This document shows positions 42,553 to 51,764 of a DNA stretch of 64,000 bases, piece after piece. The translations under genes and the position numbers were made by a program. How positions within the stretch are numbered: position 1 is the first letter of the stretch; the number at the start of each line of letters is the position of its first letter. Source of the DNA: an uncultured Clostridia bacterium. Lineage in GTDB: Bacteria; Bacillota; Clostridia; TANB77; CAG-465. A model generated the notes under the pieces. It was not told the origin of the DNA and searched no databases. It saw nothing but the letters and a program-made list of their open reading frames with translations. The DNA lies in the NCBI GenBank assembly GCA_948562205.1, contig CAOYAN010000005.1, forward strand, positions 1-64,000, written 5' to 3'.

Positions 42553-43437
42553 CTACATTTTAATATTAAATCTATTAAGTAAACTCTCAAGTCCTTCATC
42601 ATCATTATATTCTATAACAAGTTTTTGATGTTTTTTGCCTAATTCTAATTTTACTTTATATCCAAAATAATCTTTTAATCTATCTTCTATCTTTTGATAG
42701 TATATAGCTCTTGGTTGTTTTTTATTAGCTTTTCTTTTATAATTATCATCACCATATATTAATTTTTCAACTTCTCTTACAGTAAGTTTTTTCTCAATAA
42801 TTTTTTCTGCTATTTGTAATTGTTTTTCTTCATCTTCAATAGCAAGTAATGCTCTTGCTTGTCCTTCAACTAATTTTCCAGACAATACATAATCAAGTAT
42901 TTTTTCTGGTAATTTTAAAAGTCTCATTATATTAGATACTGTAGATAAACTTTTACCAGTAATTTTAGCAACTTCAGTCTGACTATATCCCTCAATTTCC
43001 ATAAGTTCTTTTATAGCTTTTGCTACCTCTATAATATTTAAATCTTCTCTTTGTATATTTTCTATTAAAGCTACCTGTTTTTTTTCAGAATTTGTATAGT
43101 CTTTTATAATTGCAGGAATTTCCTTAAGTCCAGCATCTTTTGCAGCTCTCCAACGTCTCTCACCTGCAACAATAGTATATCCATCTTCATTTTTTACAAC
43201 TAATATTGGTTGTATAACACCATTTACTCTAATAGAATTTGTAAGTTCCTCTAATTTTTCTTTGTCAAATATTTTTCTTGGTTGATTAAGCATAGGTTCA
43301 ACTTCAGTTATATTAAGACTAATTACCCTATCAATCTCTCTTCTTGGTTTTTCTTTTTTTGCTTCAGTTACTTTTTTTATTTCTTCAGTATCTTCACCAA
43401 AAAAAGCATTTAAACCTCTTCCTAAACCTTTTTGCAT
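42553..43437 (-). CDS. parB: Chromosome partitioning protein ParB (Spo0J)
   Basis: CTP-dependent clamp that loads on parS near the origin and, in spore formers, regulates Soj and origin segregation. The 294-aa protein shows PRKIFDKEKLEELTNSIRVNGVIQPILV, the GERRWRAAK CTP-binding box, ENIQREDLNIIEVA and the helix-turn-helix YSQTEVAKITGKSLSTVSNIMRLLKLP. It begins three bases after parA. No perfect 16-bp parS (TGTTTCACGTGAAACA) was seen in the window. Confidence 0.95.
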   Translation of the reverse strand: MQKGLGRGLNAFFGEDTEEIKKVTEAKKEKPRREIDRVISLNITEVEPMLNQPRKIFDKEKLEELTNSIRVNGVIQPILVVKNEDGYTIVAGERRWRAAKDAGLKEIPAIIKDYTNSEKKQVALIENIQREDLNIIEVAKAIKELMEIEGYSQTEVAKITGKSLSTVSNIMRLLKLPEKILDYVLSGKLVEGQARALLAIEDEEKQLQIAEKIIEKKLTVREVEKLIYGDDNYKRKANKKQPRAIYYQKIEDRLKDYFGYKVKLELGKKHQKLVIEYNDDEGLESLLNRFNIKM

Positions 43438-43440
43438 ACA

Positions 43441-44211
43441 TTATTCCCCTTTCTCATTTAAATTAATAAGTTCCTTAGCAAGTTTTTTGTATGTTTCGGC
43501 TCCCTTAGAATCAGGATCATATAAACTAATTGGTAATCCATGACTTGGTGCTTCACTAAGTCTTATATTTCTTGGAATAATAGTTTGAAAAACTTTATTA
43601 CCAAAATATTTTTCAACTTCTCTTGCTACTTGAGTAGATAAATTTGTACGTGCATCAAACATAGTAAGTACAACACCCTCTATTTCTAATTCTTTATTTA
43701 AATGTTTTTGTACAAGTTTAATTGTATTTATAAGTTGTCCTAGTCCCTCTAAAGCATAATATTCACATTGTATAGGTACAAGCACACTATCTGATGCAGT
43801 AAAAGCATTAAGTGTTATAAGACCAAGGGATGGTGGACAATCTATAAAAATATAATCATATGCATCTTTTACTTCCTCTATTGCATTTTTAAGTCTTGTC
43901 TCTCTTGAAACCATTGATACAAGTTCAATTTCTGCTCCTGCAAGATTTATATTTGAAGGGCATACATCAAGTTTTTTAACTATTGTTGGTTGTAACGTAT
44001 TTTTTATCTGTACATCCTCCACTAATACATTATATATAGATGTATCATCATGAGCCTCTACTCCAAGTCCACTTGTAGCACTACCTTGTGGATCTATATC
44101 TATTAATAAAACTTTCTTTCCTTTTTGGGCAATACAGGCACTTAAATTAACTGCTGTAGTTGTTTTTCCAACACCACCTTTTTGATTTGCTATTGATATT
44201 ACTTTTGCCAT
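43441..44211 (-). CDS. parA: Chromosome partitioning ATPase ParA (Soj)
   Basis: A 256-aa deviant-Walker ATPase: KGGVGKTTTAVNLSA near residues 10-24, DIDPQGSATSGLG, and YIFIDCPPSLGLITLNA. It works with ParB in origin segregation and modulates DnaA activity in Bacillus. It heads the parA-parB-NUDIX cluster; coaE lies upstream across a terminator. Confidence 0.96.
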   Translation of the reverse strand: MAKVISIANQKGGVGKTTTAVNLSACIAQKGKKVLLIDIDPQGSATSGLGVEAHDDTSIYNVLVEDVQIKNTLQPTIVKKLDVCPSNINLAGAEIELVSMVSRETRLKNAIEEVKDAYDYIFIDCPPSLGLITLNAFTASDSVLVPIQCEYYALEGLGQLINTIKLVQKHLNKELEIEGVVLTMFDARTNLSTQVAREVEKYFGNKVFQTIIPRNIRLSEAPSHGLPISLYDPDSKGAETYKKLAKELINLNEKGE

Positions 44212-44237
44212 AATGTCACCTCTTTACTCATTATATT

Positions 44238-44292
44238 ACATTTTTGACAAAAAAAAAAGAGTAAAAACAAAAATAGTCAGTTTTTACCCTTT
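44238..44292 (-). terminator. Terminator of coaE
   Basis: GGGTAAAAAC / GTTTTTACTC stem followed by a run of ten T on the minus strand. Confidence 0.75.
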
Positions 44293-44301
44293 TTTATTTA
44301 C

Positions 44302-44895
44302 TTATAAATTTTTAGAAATAATATTACATATATTATTTACCTCTTCTTCAATTTGTTTTAAAGACTTATTATTATTTATTATAATATCAAATCTACTTTC
44401 ATCATAATTCATAGAAAATTTATCTCTTGAAATAAACTCATCTTCTGTTAATATGTCACGTTTTAATATCCTACTCTTACGAATATTCTCATCAGCCTTT
44501 ACAAGTATTTTTAAATCACAAATATCAAAAATTTCAGGTACTTCAGGTGTAAAAGCCCAATCAAGTATAATTACTTTTTCTGAAGCATTTTCGATTTCAT
44601 CTAAAAGTAACCTCACAAGTATAGGAAGAGAAATTCTTGTCAATGTATCCCTATTTTCTTTACTTGAAAAAACTATATGTCTAAATTTTTTACGATCAAT
44701 ATTTCCATTTACATCTAAAATATTATTTCCCCAAATCTTTATTGATTGATTTATTGTTTCTTCATACTTCATTGTATTACGAGAAATAACATCAACATCA
44801 ATATATATGGCTTGTTTTTCAAACTTTTTCGTAATTTCCTTAGATATATATGACTTACCACTACCTGTTTTTCCTGTTATTGAAACAATAAACAT
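44302..44895 (-). CDS. coaE: Dephospho-CoA kinase-like protein
   Basis: Last step of coenzyme A synthesis. The 197-aa protein has a P-loop GKTGSGKSYIS near residue 7, the DVDVISRNTM acceptor region and NGNIDRKKFRHIVFS, which are CoaE marks. The middle lid region is more divergent than usual, and conserved HP-motif residues are not obvious, so another P-loop kinase role cannot be excluded. Confidence 0.75.
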   Translation of the reverse strand: MFIVSITGKTGSGKSYISKEITKKFEKQAIYIDVDVISRNTMKYEETINQSIKIWGNNILDVNGNIDRKKFRHIVFSSKENRDTLTRISLPILVRLLLDEIENASEKVIILDWAFTPEVPEIFDICDLKILVKADENIRKSRILKRDILTEDEFISRDKFSMNYDESRFDIIINNNKSLKQIEEEVNNICNIISKNL

Positions 44896-44913
44896 ATTCT
44901 TCCTCCTTTATGT

Positions 44914-45522
44914 TTAAACTTCAAAAATTAGACCATCTTTAAAATATTCACAAATCGCACTTCTTAAATATTTATCCTCTATTGTAGGTATCTCTAAAAT
45001 TTTTTCTTCAAATTCTTTTAGAACTTTATCTATATAGCTCCAATTATCAAATTCTATTTCTTCATAAAGATCGAATATATCCATAATTTTTACATATTCT
45101 TTATGAGACATAAAATATACTTCTACTCCAATTTTAAGGTATGGATCTATTTTTCTATACTCCTCTTCTGTAATACCCATTTTAATATCATTCTCAATTT
45201 TTCTAAACATTCCTCCTACACACTCAGCAAGTTCAATGTTATAATGGGTTAATAATAATTCTACAACATTATACAAACATTTTATTAAAGCTTTCTTATC
45301 ATAATAATATTCTATATTTTCTGTATCTTTAGATGAATTCTTACATAATATTTTTCCATTAAGAGATAAAGCTTTTGACATATTTAAATATATTTTCTTA
45401 CATATTCTTTTTTCTGGAGAAATATAATACTTTTCATAATATTCTCTAAAAGTATTATCAATTCTTTCTAAAATATTATTTTTTTCTTCAATAAATTCAC
45501 TTTTAATGAGTTCTAATTCCAT
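44914..45522 (-). CDS. Paralogue family protein C, 202 aa
   Basis: One of three tandem paralogues of unknown function. Shared marks are FREYYEKYYISPEKRICKKIY near residue 30, a central YNIELAE helix, HKEY-KIMDIFDLYEEI and the C-terminal TIEDKYLRSAICEYFKDG. All are helical and soluble, with no known motif. GGAGG precedes the ATG. It has its own promoter at about 45569-45587, which shares a 19-base element with the promoter of the other two copies. Confidence 0.7.
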   Translation of the reverse strand: MELELIKSEFIEEKNNILERIDNTFREYYEKYYISPEKRICKKIYLNMSKALSLNGKILCKNSSKDTENIEYYYDKKALIKCLYNVVELLLTHYNIELAECVGGMFRKIENDIKMGITEEEYRKIDPYLKIGVEVYFMSHKEYVKIMDIFDLYEEIEFDNWSYIDKVLKEFEEKILEIPTIEDKYLRSAICEYFKDGLIFEV

Positions 45523-45568
45523 ATTATCCTCCTTAATAAAAAAAAGATATACAATTTATAGTAAAATC

Positions 45569-45587
45569 ATTATATCATGTATGTCAA
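45569..45587 (-). promoter_or_regulatory. Shared extended -10 element of paralogue C
   Basis: TTGACATACATGATATAAT, an extended -10 (TGATATAAT) preceded by a TTGACAT block that is too close to serve as -35. The same element with GT in place of AC lies before paralogue A. Confidence 0.55.
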
Positions 45588-45615
45588 TTATATTAGACTT
45601 ACATATTTTAAGTCA

Positions 45616-45653
45616 TTAAAAGAGCAAAAAACAATTGTCTTTTGCTCTTTTAA
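45616..45653 (-). terminator. Terminator of paralogue B
   Basis: TTAAAAGAGCAAAA / TTTTGCTCTTTTAA stem after the paralogue B stop. Confidence 0.75.
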
Positions 45654-45665
45654 CATATATTATAA

Positions 45666-46295
45666 CTAATCTATTTGCATTGATATTCTATCTTTAAAAT
45701 ATTCACAAACAGTACTTCTATAAAGCTTATCCTCTATAGTTAGAATTACCGATATTTTTTTGTAGAATTCCTCCAAAATAACTTTATTTCCTATAAGATG
45801 TCTTATATCATTTACATATTTCTTATATATTTGTCTATAAAGATCAAACAAGTCTTTTACTTTTTCATATTCTTTATGATGCTTTAAGTAATAAAGAGAG
45901 TTTATTTTAAGAACAATTTCACTTAATATTTCATAATCACTATCAGTGATATATTCTTTACTATCTTCTTGTATCTTATTAAGTATTTCTATAGTGTTAG
46001 TCGCCAATTCAATATTATAATTATTCAGTACCGCTTTTACAATATTTTGAAAACATATCTTTAAAATTTCACTATCATCTTCAGAAGCACATTCACCAAA
46101 AATTGTATCTTCGGTTAAGCTTGTACTTACTAATCTTCCATAACTTATAGATGCTTTTTGTAAATTATTATATATATCTCTAAGTATATTTCTTTCAGGA
46201 TATATATAATACTCTCTATAATATCCATCTATATCATTATTAATCCGTCTTAATAAAATATCAATATCAAGAATAATTTGTTCTTTATTAAACAT
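45666..46295 (-). CDS. Paralogue family protein B, 209 aa
   Basis: Second of the three paralogues, with the same YPERNILRDIYNNLQKA block, YNIELATNTIEIL, HHKEYEKVKDLFDLYRQIY and TIEDKLYRSTVCEYFKDR. The start at 46295 (MFNKEQ) has AAGGAGG upstream; an earlier frame start has no support. It follows paralogue A by 16 bases in one operon. Confidence 0.7.
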   Translation of the reverse strand: MFNKEQIILDIDILLRRINNDIDGYYREYYIYPERNILRDIYNNLQKASISYGRLVSTSLTEDTIFGECASEDDSEILKICFQNIVKAVLNNYNIELATNTIEILNKIQEDSKEYITDSDYEILSEIVLKINSLYYLKHHKEYEKVKDLFDLYRQIYKKYVNDIRHLIGNKVILEEFYKKISVILTIEDKLYRSTVCEYFKDRISMQID

Positions 46296-46311
46296 CACAT
46301 TCTCCTCCTTA

Positions 46312-46959
46312 TTAAATATGAAATTCAAAATGATCTACAAGATATTCACAAATATTGCTTTTTAAGTATTTATCTTCTATTGTATCTATAGTTGAAATCT
46401 TTGATTCAAGGAGTTCAAAAAACATTTTTGCGCCCATTAATTCATGAACATATACTAAATCTCTCTTTTTCAAATTTTCATTAAATACCTTAATGAGTTC
46501 AAACAGCTCTTTAATTTTATAAAATTCTTCATGCTCTTTAATATAGTTTTCCTGTGAAATATCTTTAATTAGATCATTTATCTCCTCTATATTTTTTTGT
46601 CCCAAAAATTCTTTACTGTAATTTTTGATTGTTCTTAGTGTTCTTTCAGTAGAATTTGCAAGATCATAACTATAATGAGTAAGCACTATATATACAGCTT
46701 GTTTTAAGTAATTCATACACATATGAAAATTAGTATCTTTTTCTACATCTATATCTTCAAAAATCATATCTCTTAGCATATTAGCACATAACGCAGATCC
46801 ATTACTAGAATAAGCCTTAGATAAAGTGTTATATAACTCTTCAGCTACACTTTTTTCAGGTACTAAATAAAATTTTTCAAAATATTTTCCAAAAGTTTTT
46901 TCAATCCGCATTGCTATTTCTTCTACTTCTTTAGACATTACATCTTTTCTTATTTCCAT
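46312..46959 (-). CDS. Paralogue family protein A, 215 aa
   Basis: First of the three paralogues: FYLVPEKSVAEELYNTLSKAY, YSYDLANSTERTLRTIK, EHEEFYKIKELFELIKVF and TIEDKYLKSNICEYLVDH. The C-terminal TIEDKxx(R/K)SxxCEY motif is the best-conserved part of the family. AAGGAGG precedes the ATG. Its promoter lies inside a terminator hairpin (46985-47032). Confidence 0.7.
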   Translation of the reverse strand: MEIRKDVMSKEVEEIAMRIEKTFGKYFEKFYLVPEKSVAEELYNTLSKAYSSNGSALCANMLRDMIFEDIDVEKDTNFHMCMNYLKQAVYIVLTHYSYDLANSTERTLRTIKNYSKEFLGQKNIEEINDLIKDISQENYIKEHEEFYKIKELFELIKVFNENLKKRDLVYVHELMGAKMFFELLESKISTIDTIEDKYLKSNICEYLVDHFEFHI

Positions 46960-46984
46960 TTTTTCCTCCTTATTAAAAAAAGAA

Positions 46985-47032
46985 ACATAGTTGACATTTG
47001 TACTATTATATCATACATGTCAACTATGTAAA
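46985..47032 (-). promoter_or_regulatory. Promoter nested in a terminator hairpin (rsmG end / paralogue A start)
   Basis: A perfect 13-bp inverted repeat ACATAGTTGACAT / ATGTCAACTATGT (46985-46997 and 47017-47029) followed by a T-run can terminate rsmG transcription. The loop holds TGATATAAT (-10 at 47005-47010) with TTTACA (47027-47032) 16 bases upstream as -35. The repeat arms also form a symmetric operator around the -10. Confidence 0.65.
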
Positions 47033-47035
47033 CTT

Positions 47036-47764
47036 CTACAGCGGATTTTTCTTTATTTGTCCGTTATTTCTAGGATACTTACTATTTGTTTCTTTATACT
47101 TTTTTATATCTAATATTACTCTTATATATTTTTCATTATCAACAAAATAACTATAATCATATCTATTTACTAATTTTGCATTTAATACATCAAAAGCTTT
47201 TTTGGCCTTCTCTATTTCAACGTCCACTTTATCACCTTTCATAATTAAACAACTACCACCTACTTTAACATATGGTATTTCATATTCAAGTAATACTGGT
47301 AAACTTGCTACAGCACGCGATACTACTAAATCATATTTTTCTCTATGTTCTTTCATTTTAGCACATTCTTCGGCTCTACCATGTACTAAAGTTATATTAG
47401 TAAGTTGTAAAGTATTGATAACTTCCTGTAAAAAGTTAATTCTTTTATTTAAAGCATCTAGTAATGTAATATCCAATTTTCCTTCAAAATATATAGCTAT
47501 AACAATACCTGGAAATCCAGCACCTGTTCCAACATCTATAACTTTTTTAGAACTATCTATATATTTTACTAATTCTAATGAGTCTATAAAATGTTTCATT
47601 ATAATCTCATATTCATCAGTTATAGCAGTAAGATTTATCTTTTCATTCCATTCTATTAATATATCTTTATATTTCTCTAACTTTTCTAAAATATTATTAT
47701 TTAAGGATATATCTATTTTACTAGCTTCTTCTTTTAAAGTGTCCTTAAAATTAATTATTTTCAT
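47036..47764 (-). CDS. rsmG: 16S rRNA m7G527 methyltransferase RsmG
   Basis: A 242-aa SAM-dependent methyltransferase of 16S rRNA. Motif I is VIDVGTGAGFPGIVIAI, with LLDALNKRINFLQEV and VVSRAVASLPVLLEY following, all typical of GidB/RsmG. It is 15 bases downstream of mnmG in the conserved rnpA-yidC-jag-mnmE-mnmG-rsmG order. Confidence 0.96.
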   Translation of the reverse strand: MKIINFKDTLKEEASKIDISLNNNILEKLEKYKDILIEWNEKINLTAITDEYEIIMKHFIDSLELVKYIDSSKKVIDVGTGAGFPGIVIAIYFEGKLDITLLDALNKRINFLQEVINTLQLTNITLVHGRAEECAKMKEHREKYDLVVSRAVASLPVLLEYEIPYVKVGGSCLIMKGDKVDVEIEKAKKAFDVLNAKLVNRYDYSYFVDNEKYIRVILDIKKYKETNSKYPRNNGQIKKNPL

Positions 47765-47779
47765 ATGAAAACACCTACC

Positions 47780-49672
47780 TTACTTATTCTGACTAAGATA
47801 TATCAAAAGTACTGATATATCTGCAGGAGAAACGCCTGATATTCTTGAAGCTTGACCAACAGATAAAGGCTTTTGTCTATTTAGCTTTTGTCTTGCTTCT
47901 AAACTTAATCCTTTTATTTGTTCATAATCTATATTTGCATCTAATTTCTTTGTCTCAAGTTTTTTAAATTCCTCTATCTGTTCTAATTGAAGTTTAATAT
48001 ATCCTTCATATTTAATTTCAATTTCAGCCTCTTCTACAACAGAATCTGGTAGTTTTTCTCTATTTTCATCAATATCTTTTAATGCTTCATAATTTAATTC
48101 ACTTCTTTTTAAAAGTTCAGAAAGCTTTGTACCAGTAGAAAGTGATGAGCTATTATACTTTTCAAGTATTTTATTTACTTTATCAGAAGGTTTAACAACA
48201 GTATTTCTTAATCTATCTACTTCCTTTTCAATAAGATGTCTTTTTTCATTAAATTGGTCATATCTATCTTTAGATATAAGGCCTATTTCATAACCTTTTG
48301 GAGTAAGTCTTAAATCAGCATTATCTTGTCTTAGCATAAGCCTATACTCAGCACGAGATGTCATCATTCTATATGGTTCATTTGTACCTTTAGTAACTAA
48401 ATCATCTATTAAAACACCAATATATGCCTCAGATCTATCAAGTACTAATGGAGCCTTTTGATCTATTTTTCTTGAAGCATTAATACCTGCTATAAGTCCT
48501 TGAGCTGCAGCTTCTTCATAACCAGATGAACCATTAACTTGTCCAGCAAAGAAAAGACCTTCTATTCCTTTATACTCCAAACTAAGCTTTAAATTTGTAG
48601 AATCAATACAATCATACTCAATTGCATATGCAGGTCTCATCATTTTAGCATTTTCAAGACCTGGAACAGTTCTATACATCTCAATTTGTACTTCCTCTGG
48701 AAGTGATGATGACATACCTTGTATGTACATTTCAGATGTTTTCTCCCCTAGTGGTTCAATAAATAATTGATGTCTTTCCTTATCATGAAATCTTACTACT
48801 TTATCTTCAATAGATGGACAATATCTAGGCCCAGTAGACTTTAATTTCATATCTTTATTATCAGTATATATAGGTGATCTATCAAGATTATCCATAATAA
48901 TTTTATGTGTATCTTTATTAGTATAAGTAAGATAACAAGATACTTGTTCCTTATTCAAAATCTCCTCATTTCCCTCGTTTTCAAAAGAAAATGGTACTAT
49001 TTTATCATCACCTTTTTGCTCTTCCATCTTATTTAAATCCATATTATTTATATTAATTCTTGCAGGTGTACCAGTTTTAAAACGTCTTAGTTCAACACCA
49101 ATATCAAGTAAGCTTTGTGACAGATCATTTGCTGGAAATACACCATCTGGCCCACTTTCATAAGCAACTTCTCCAATAATTACTTTACCTTTTAAATAGG
49201 TACCTGTTGCAACAACAATTGATTTAGCATAAACAGTTGCACCAATCTTAGTTTTAACACCTATAACTTTACCATCTTCTACTAAAATTTTAACAATCTC
49301 AGCTTGATAAACATCAAGATTTTCTTGATTTTCCATAGTTTTTTTCATTTCAATATGATACATACGTCTATCTGATTGCACTCTTAAAGAATGAACAGCT
49401 GGTCCTTTAGACATATTAAGCATTTTAGATTGTAAAAATGTTTTATCTGCATTTTTAGCCATCTGTCCACCCAAAGCATCAATTTCTCTAACTAAATGTC
49501 CCTTAGAAGTACCACCAATACTTGGATTACATGGCATATTAGCAAGTGTATCTAAATTTATAACAAATACTGCAGTTTTTTTACCAAGTCTACTACTGCT
49601 AAGTGCCGCTTCACATCCAGCATGTCCAGCACCAATTACAATAACGTCATATTCTCCCAATGAATATCCCAT
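47780..49672 (-). CDS. mnmG: tRNA modification enzyme MnmG
   Basis: FAD enzyme that, with MnmE, makes carboxymethylaminomethyl-U34 in tRNA. The 630-aa protein has the dinucleotide fold VIGAGHAGCEAALSSSRLG at the N terminus, MPCNPSIGGTSKGHLVREIDALGG, FKTGTPARIN, GYEEAAAQGLIAGINA and the C-terminal domain GVSPADISVLLIYL. Full length, ten bases after mnmE. Confidence 0.97.
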   Translation of the reverse strand: MGYSLGEYDVIVIGAGHAGCEAALSSSRLGKKTAVFVINLDTLANMPCNPSIGGTSKGHLVREIDALGGQMAKNADKTFLQSKMLNMSKGPAVHSLRVQSDRRMYHIEMKKTMENQENLDVYQAEIVKILVEDGKVIGVKTKIGATVYAKSIVVATGTYLKGKVIIGEVAYESGPDGVFPANDLSQSLLDIGVELRRFKTGTPARININNMDLNKMEEQKGDDKIVPFSFENEGNEEILNKEQVSCYLTYTNKDTHKIIMDNLDRSPIYTDNKDMKLKSTGPRYCPSIEDKVVRFHDKERHQLFIEPLGEKTSEMYIQGMSSSLPEEVQIEMYRTVPGLENAKMMRPAYAIEYDCIDSTNLKLSLEYKGIEGLFFAGQVNGSSGYEEAAAQGLIAGINASRKIDQKAPLVLDRSEAYIGVLIDDLVTKGTNEPYRMMTSRAEYRLMLRQDNADLRLTPKGYEIGLISKDRYDQFNEKRHLIEKEVDRLRNTVVKPSDKVNKILEKYNSSSLSTGTKLSELLKRSELNYEALKDIDENREKLPDSVVEEAEIEIKYEGYIKLQLEQIEEFKKLETKKLDANIDYEQIKGLSLEARQKLNRQKPLSVGQASRISGVSPADISVLLIYLSQNK

Positions 49673-49681
49673 AATTTTTAC

Positions 49682-51058
49682 CTACTTTCCTAAACAAAAT
49701 TTTTCAAATATTTTATTTACAACATCTTGAGAAACATTAGCACCAATTATTTCCCCTAAAGTACTTGCAACCTTTTTAACATAAATAGATACTATATCAA
49801 TAGGTTGTCCATTTTTTATCTCTTGCTTTGCTTCATCTAAATATTTAAGTGATTTCTTTAGTAAATCTTTATGTCTTGAGTTTGTAATAATAAGTTCATG
49901 TTCAAAATCGAAATCATTTTTATTAAACATATCTACAATTACTTTTTTTAGTTTTTCTATACCCTCATCTTCTTGAATTGAAACAAGTACTGGACTTTTA
50001 ATACCAATTCTACTTAATTCCTTCAAAATAGTATCAAAAATCGATTTTTCTTGTTTATCCATCTTATTTATCACTGTTATATATTTAATGCCTTTATTTT
50101 GAATTTTAGAAAGAAGCTCTATATCTTCATTTTTAATTCCCTCTTCTGCATTTAACATATAAATAACAAGGTCTACTTCATCTAATATATTTAAACTCTT
50201 TTCAACACCAATTTTTTCAATAATATCTTCTGTATCTCTAATACCTGCAGTATCAGAAATATTTAAAATTATATCCTCAATATTTATTGTCTCCTCAACA
50301 ATATCTCTTGTAGTACCTGGTATGTCTGTAACAATAGCTTTATTATAATTTGCAAGTTTATTTAAAAGAGAAGATTTACCAACATTAGGTTTCCCAAGTA
50401 TTGCTACATTTACTCCCTCTTTTATAATTCTTCCATGATCATATGTAGAAAGTATTTTTTCTATTTCAAAATACTTTTTATCTATTAGAGAAATAACATT
50501 ATCATTTTCAACTTCATCATAATCATATTCTGGATAATCTACACTAACTTCAATATGTGCCAAAAGTTCAATTAATTCTTCTCTTAATTCCTTAATTTTT
50601 CTAGATAAGTCACCTTCTAAATTTTTAGATGCAATTTTAGTTTCTGTTCTAGTTTTAGCATTTATAAGGTTTATAACAGCTTCTGCTTGTGATAAATCCA
50701 TTTTACCATTTAAAAAGGCTCTCTTAGAAAATTCTCCAGGTTCAGCTAAAGTTGCGCCACTCTCTAGTACTAATTCTAATATTTCCCTTGTTATCTCATT
50801 TCCACCATGACAATTTATTTCGCATACATCTTCCCCAGTATATGAATGTGGAGCTTTAAAATATGAAACAAGAACATTATCAAGTACTGTACCATTATCA
50901 ATTATTTTCCCATAAACAATACTATTTGGTGTAATATTATATGAAGTCTTGAAAATCTTATTTATAATATCTAAACTTTCCTTTCCACTTATACGTATAA
51001 TACTAATTCCACTATTTGAAAGTGCAGTAGCAATAGCAGCTATTGTATGTGTTGACAT
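49682..51058 (-). CDS. mnmE: tRNA modification GTPase MnmE
   Basis: The 458-aa GTPase partner of MnmG. N-terminal folate-binding domain (TIAAIATALSNSGISIIRISG; HSYTGEDVCEINCHGG), a helical domain, an inserted G domain with GKPNVGKSSLLN, DIPGTTRDIVEE, DTAGI and NKMD, and the C-terminal CLGK, where the family usually has C-[IL]-GK. Standard length. Confidence 0.97.
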   Translation of the reverse strand: MSTHTIAAIATALSNSGISIIRISGKESLDIINKIFKTSYNITPNSIVYGKIIDNGTVLDNVLVSYFKAPHSYTGEDVCEINCHGGNEITREILELVLESGATLAEPGEFSKRAFLNGKMDLSQAEAVINLINAKTRTETKIASKNLEGDLSRKIKELREELIELLAHIEVSVDYPEYDYDEVENDNVISLIDKKYFEIEKILSTYDHGRIIKEGVNVAILGKPNVGKSSLLNKLANYNKAIVTDIPGTTRDIVEETINIEDIILNISDTAGIRDTEDIIEKIGVEKSLNILDEVDLVIYMLNAEEGIKNEDIELLSKIQNKGIKYITVINKMDKQEKSIFDTILKELSRIGIKSPVLVSIQEDEGIEKLKKVIVDMFNKNDFDFEHELIITNSRHKDLLKKSLKYLDEAKQEIKNGQPIDIVSIYVKKVASTLGEIIGANVSQDVVNKIFEKFCLGK

Positions 51059-51084
51059 AATTTACCTCCTTGTTTTAATTAAAA

Positions 51085-51102
51085 GCCAGCATAAATGCTG
51101 AC
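51085..51102 (-). terminator. Possible attenuator between jag and mnmE
   Basis: GTCAGCAT-tt-ATGCTGGC stem with a following T-rich run on the minus strand. Confidence 0.5.
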
Positions 51103-51113
51103 TCTTACTATTT

Positions 51114-51764
51114 CTAATATTTTTTCTTAATAACAACTCTTCTTCTTGGCTCTTCTCCAATACTTTCAGTCTCAACATCTTTTCTAGAAGCAAGTTCTGA
51201 ATGTATTATAAGTCTTTCATAAGCAGACATAGGCTCAAGTTTTATAGGTCTTCTAAATCTTATAACATTATCTGCCATTTTATTTGCAAGTCTTCTAAGT
51301 TTTTCTTCTTTTTTCTTCTTGTATCCATTAATTTCAACAAAAACTTTTGCATACTCTTCATCTTCTCTTTGTAACATTGAATTAAGTAAAGATTGAAAAG
51401 ACTCAATAGTTTTTCCTTTATATCCAATTAAGTGAGCAACATTTTCACCATTTATAGTAAGAAGTAATTGATTATTATTTTTTTCAATACTATATTCAAA
51501 ATTTTCTCCTGTAATACCAAATATATTACTTAATATTTCTTCTAATTTTGTTTTAGTAACATTTGCTTGTTCATCACTAATTTTTTTATCAACAGTAAGT
51601 CTTACTTTAGCCATTCTTGCAGAAAGAATACCCAAAACTCCACCATTTGAAGGTTCTTCTAAAACCTCTATTTTAACATCATCTCTTGAAACTTTAAGTT
51701 CCTCTAAGCCTTTTCTAATAGCTTCTTCAACTGTTTTACCAATTTGTTCAGTTATTTTTTTCAT
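51114..51764 (-). CDS. jag: RNA-binding protein Jag (KhpB/EloR)
   Basis: A 216-aa protein with an N-terminal Jag_N domain (GKTVEEAIRKGLEELKVSRDDVKIEVLEEPSNGGVLGI), a KH domain (LIGYKGKTIESFQSLLN) and a C-terminal R3H domain (RLANKMADNVIRFRRPIKLEPMSAYERLIIH). It binds RNA and links to cell elongation in several Firmicutes. Adjacent to yidC as usual, with no gap between stop and start. Confidence 0.95.
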   Translation of the reverse strand: MKKITEQIGKTVEEAIRKGLEELKVSRDDVKIEVLEEPSNGGVLGILSARMAKVRLTVDKKISDEQANVTKTKLEEILSNIFGITGENFEYSIEKNNNQLLLTINGENVAHLIGYKGKTIESFQSLLNSMLQREDEEYAKVFVEINGYKKKKEEKLRRLANKMADNVIRFRRPIKLEPMSAYERLIIHSELASRKDVETESIGEEPRRRVVIKKKY

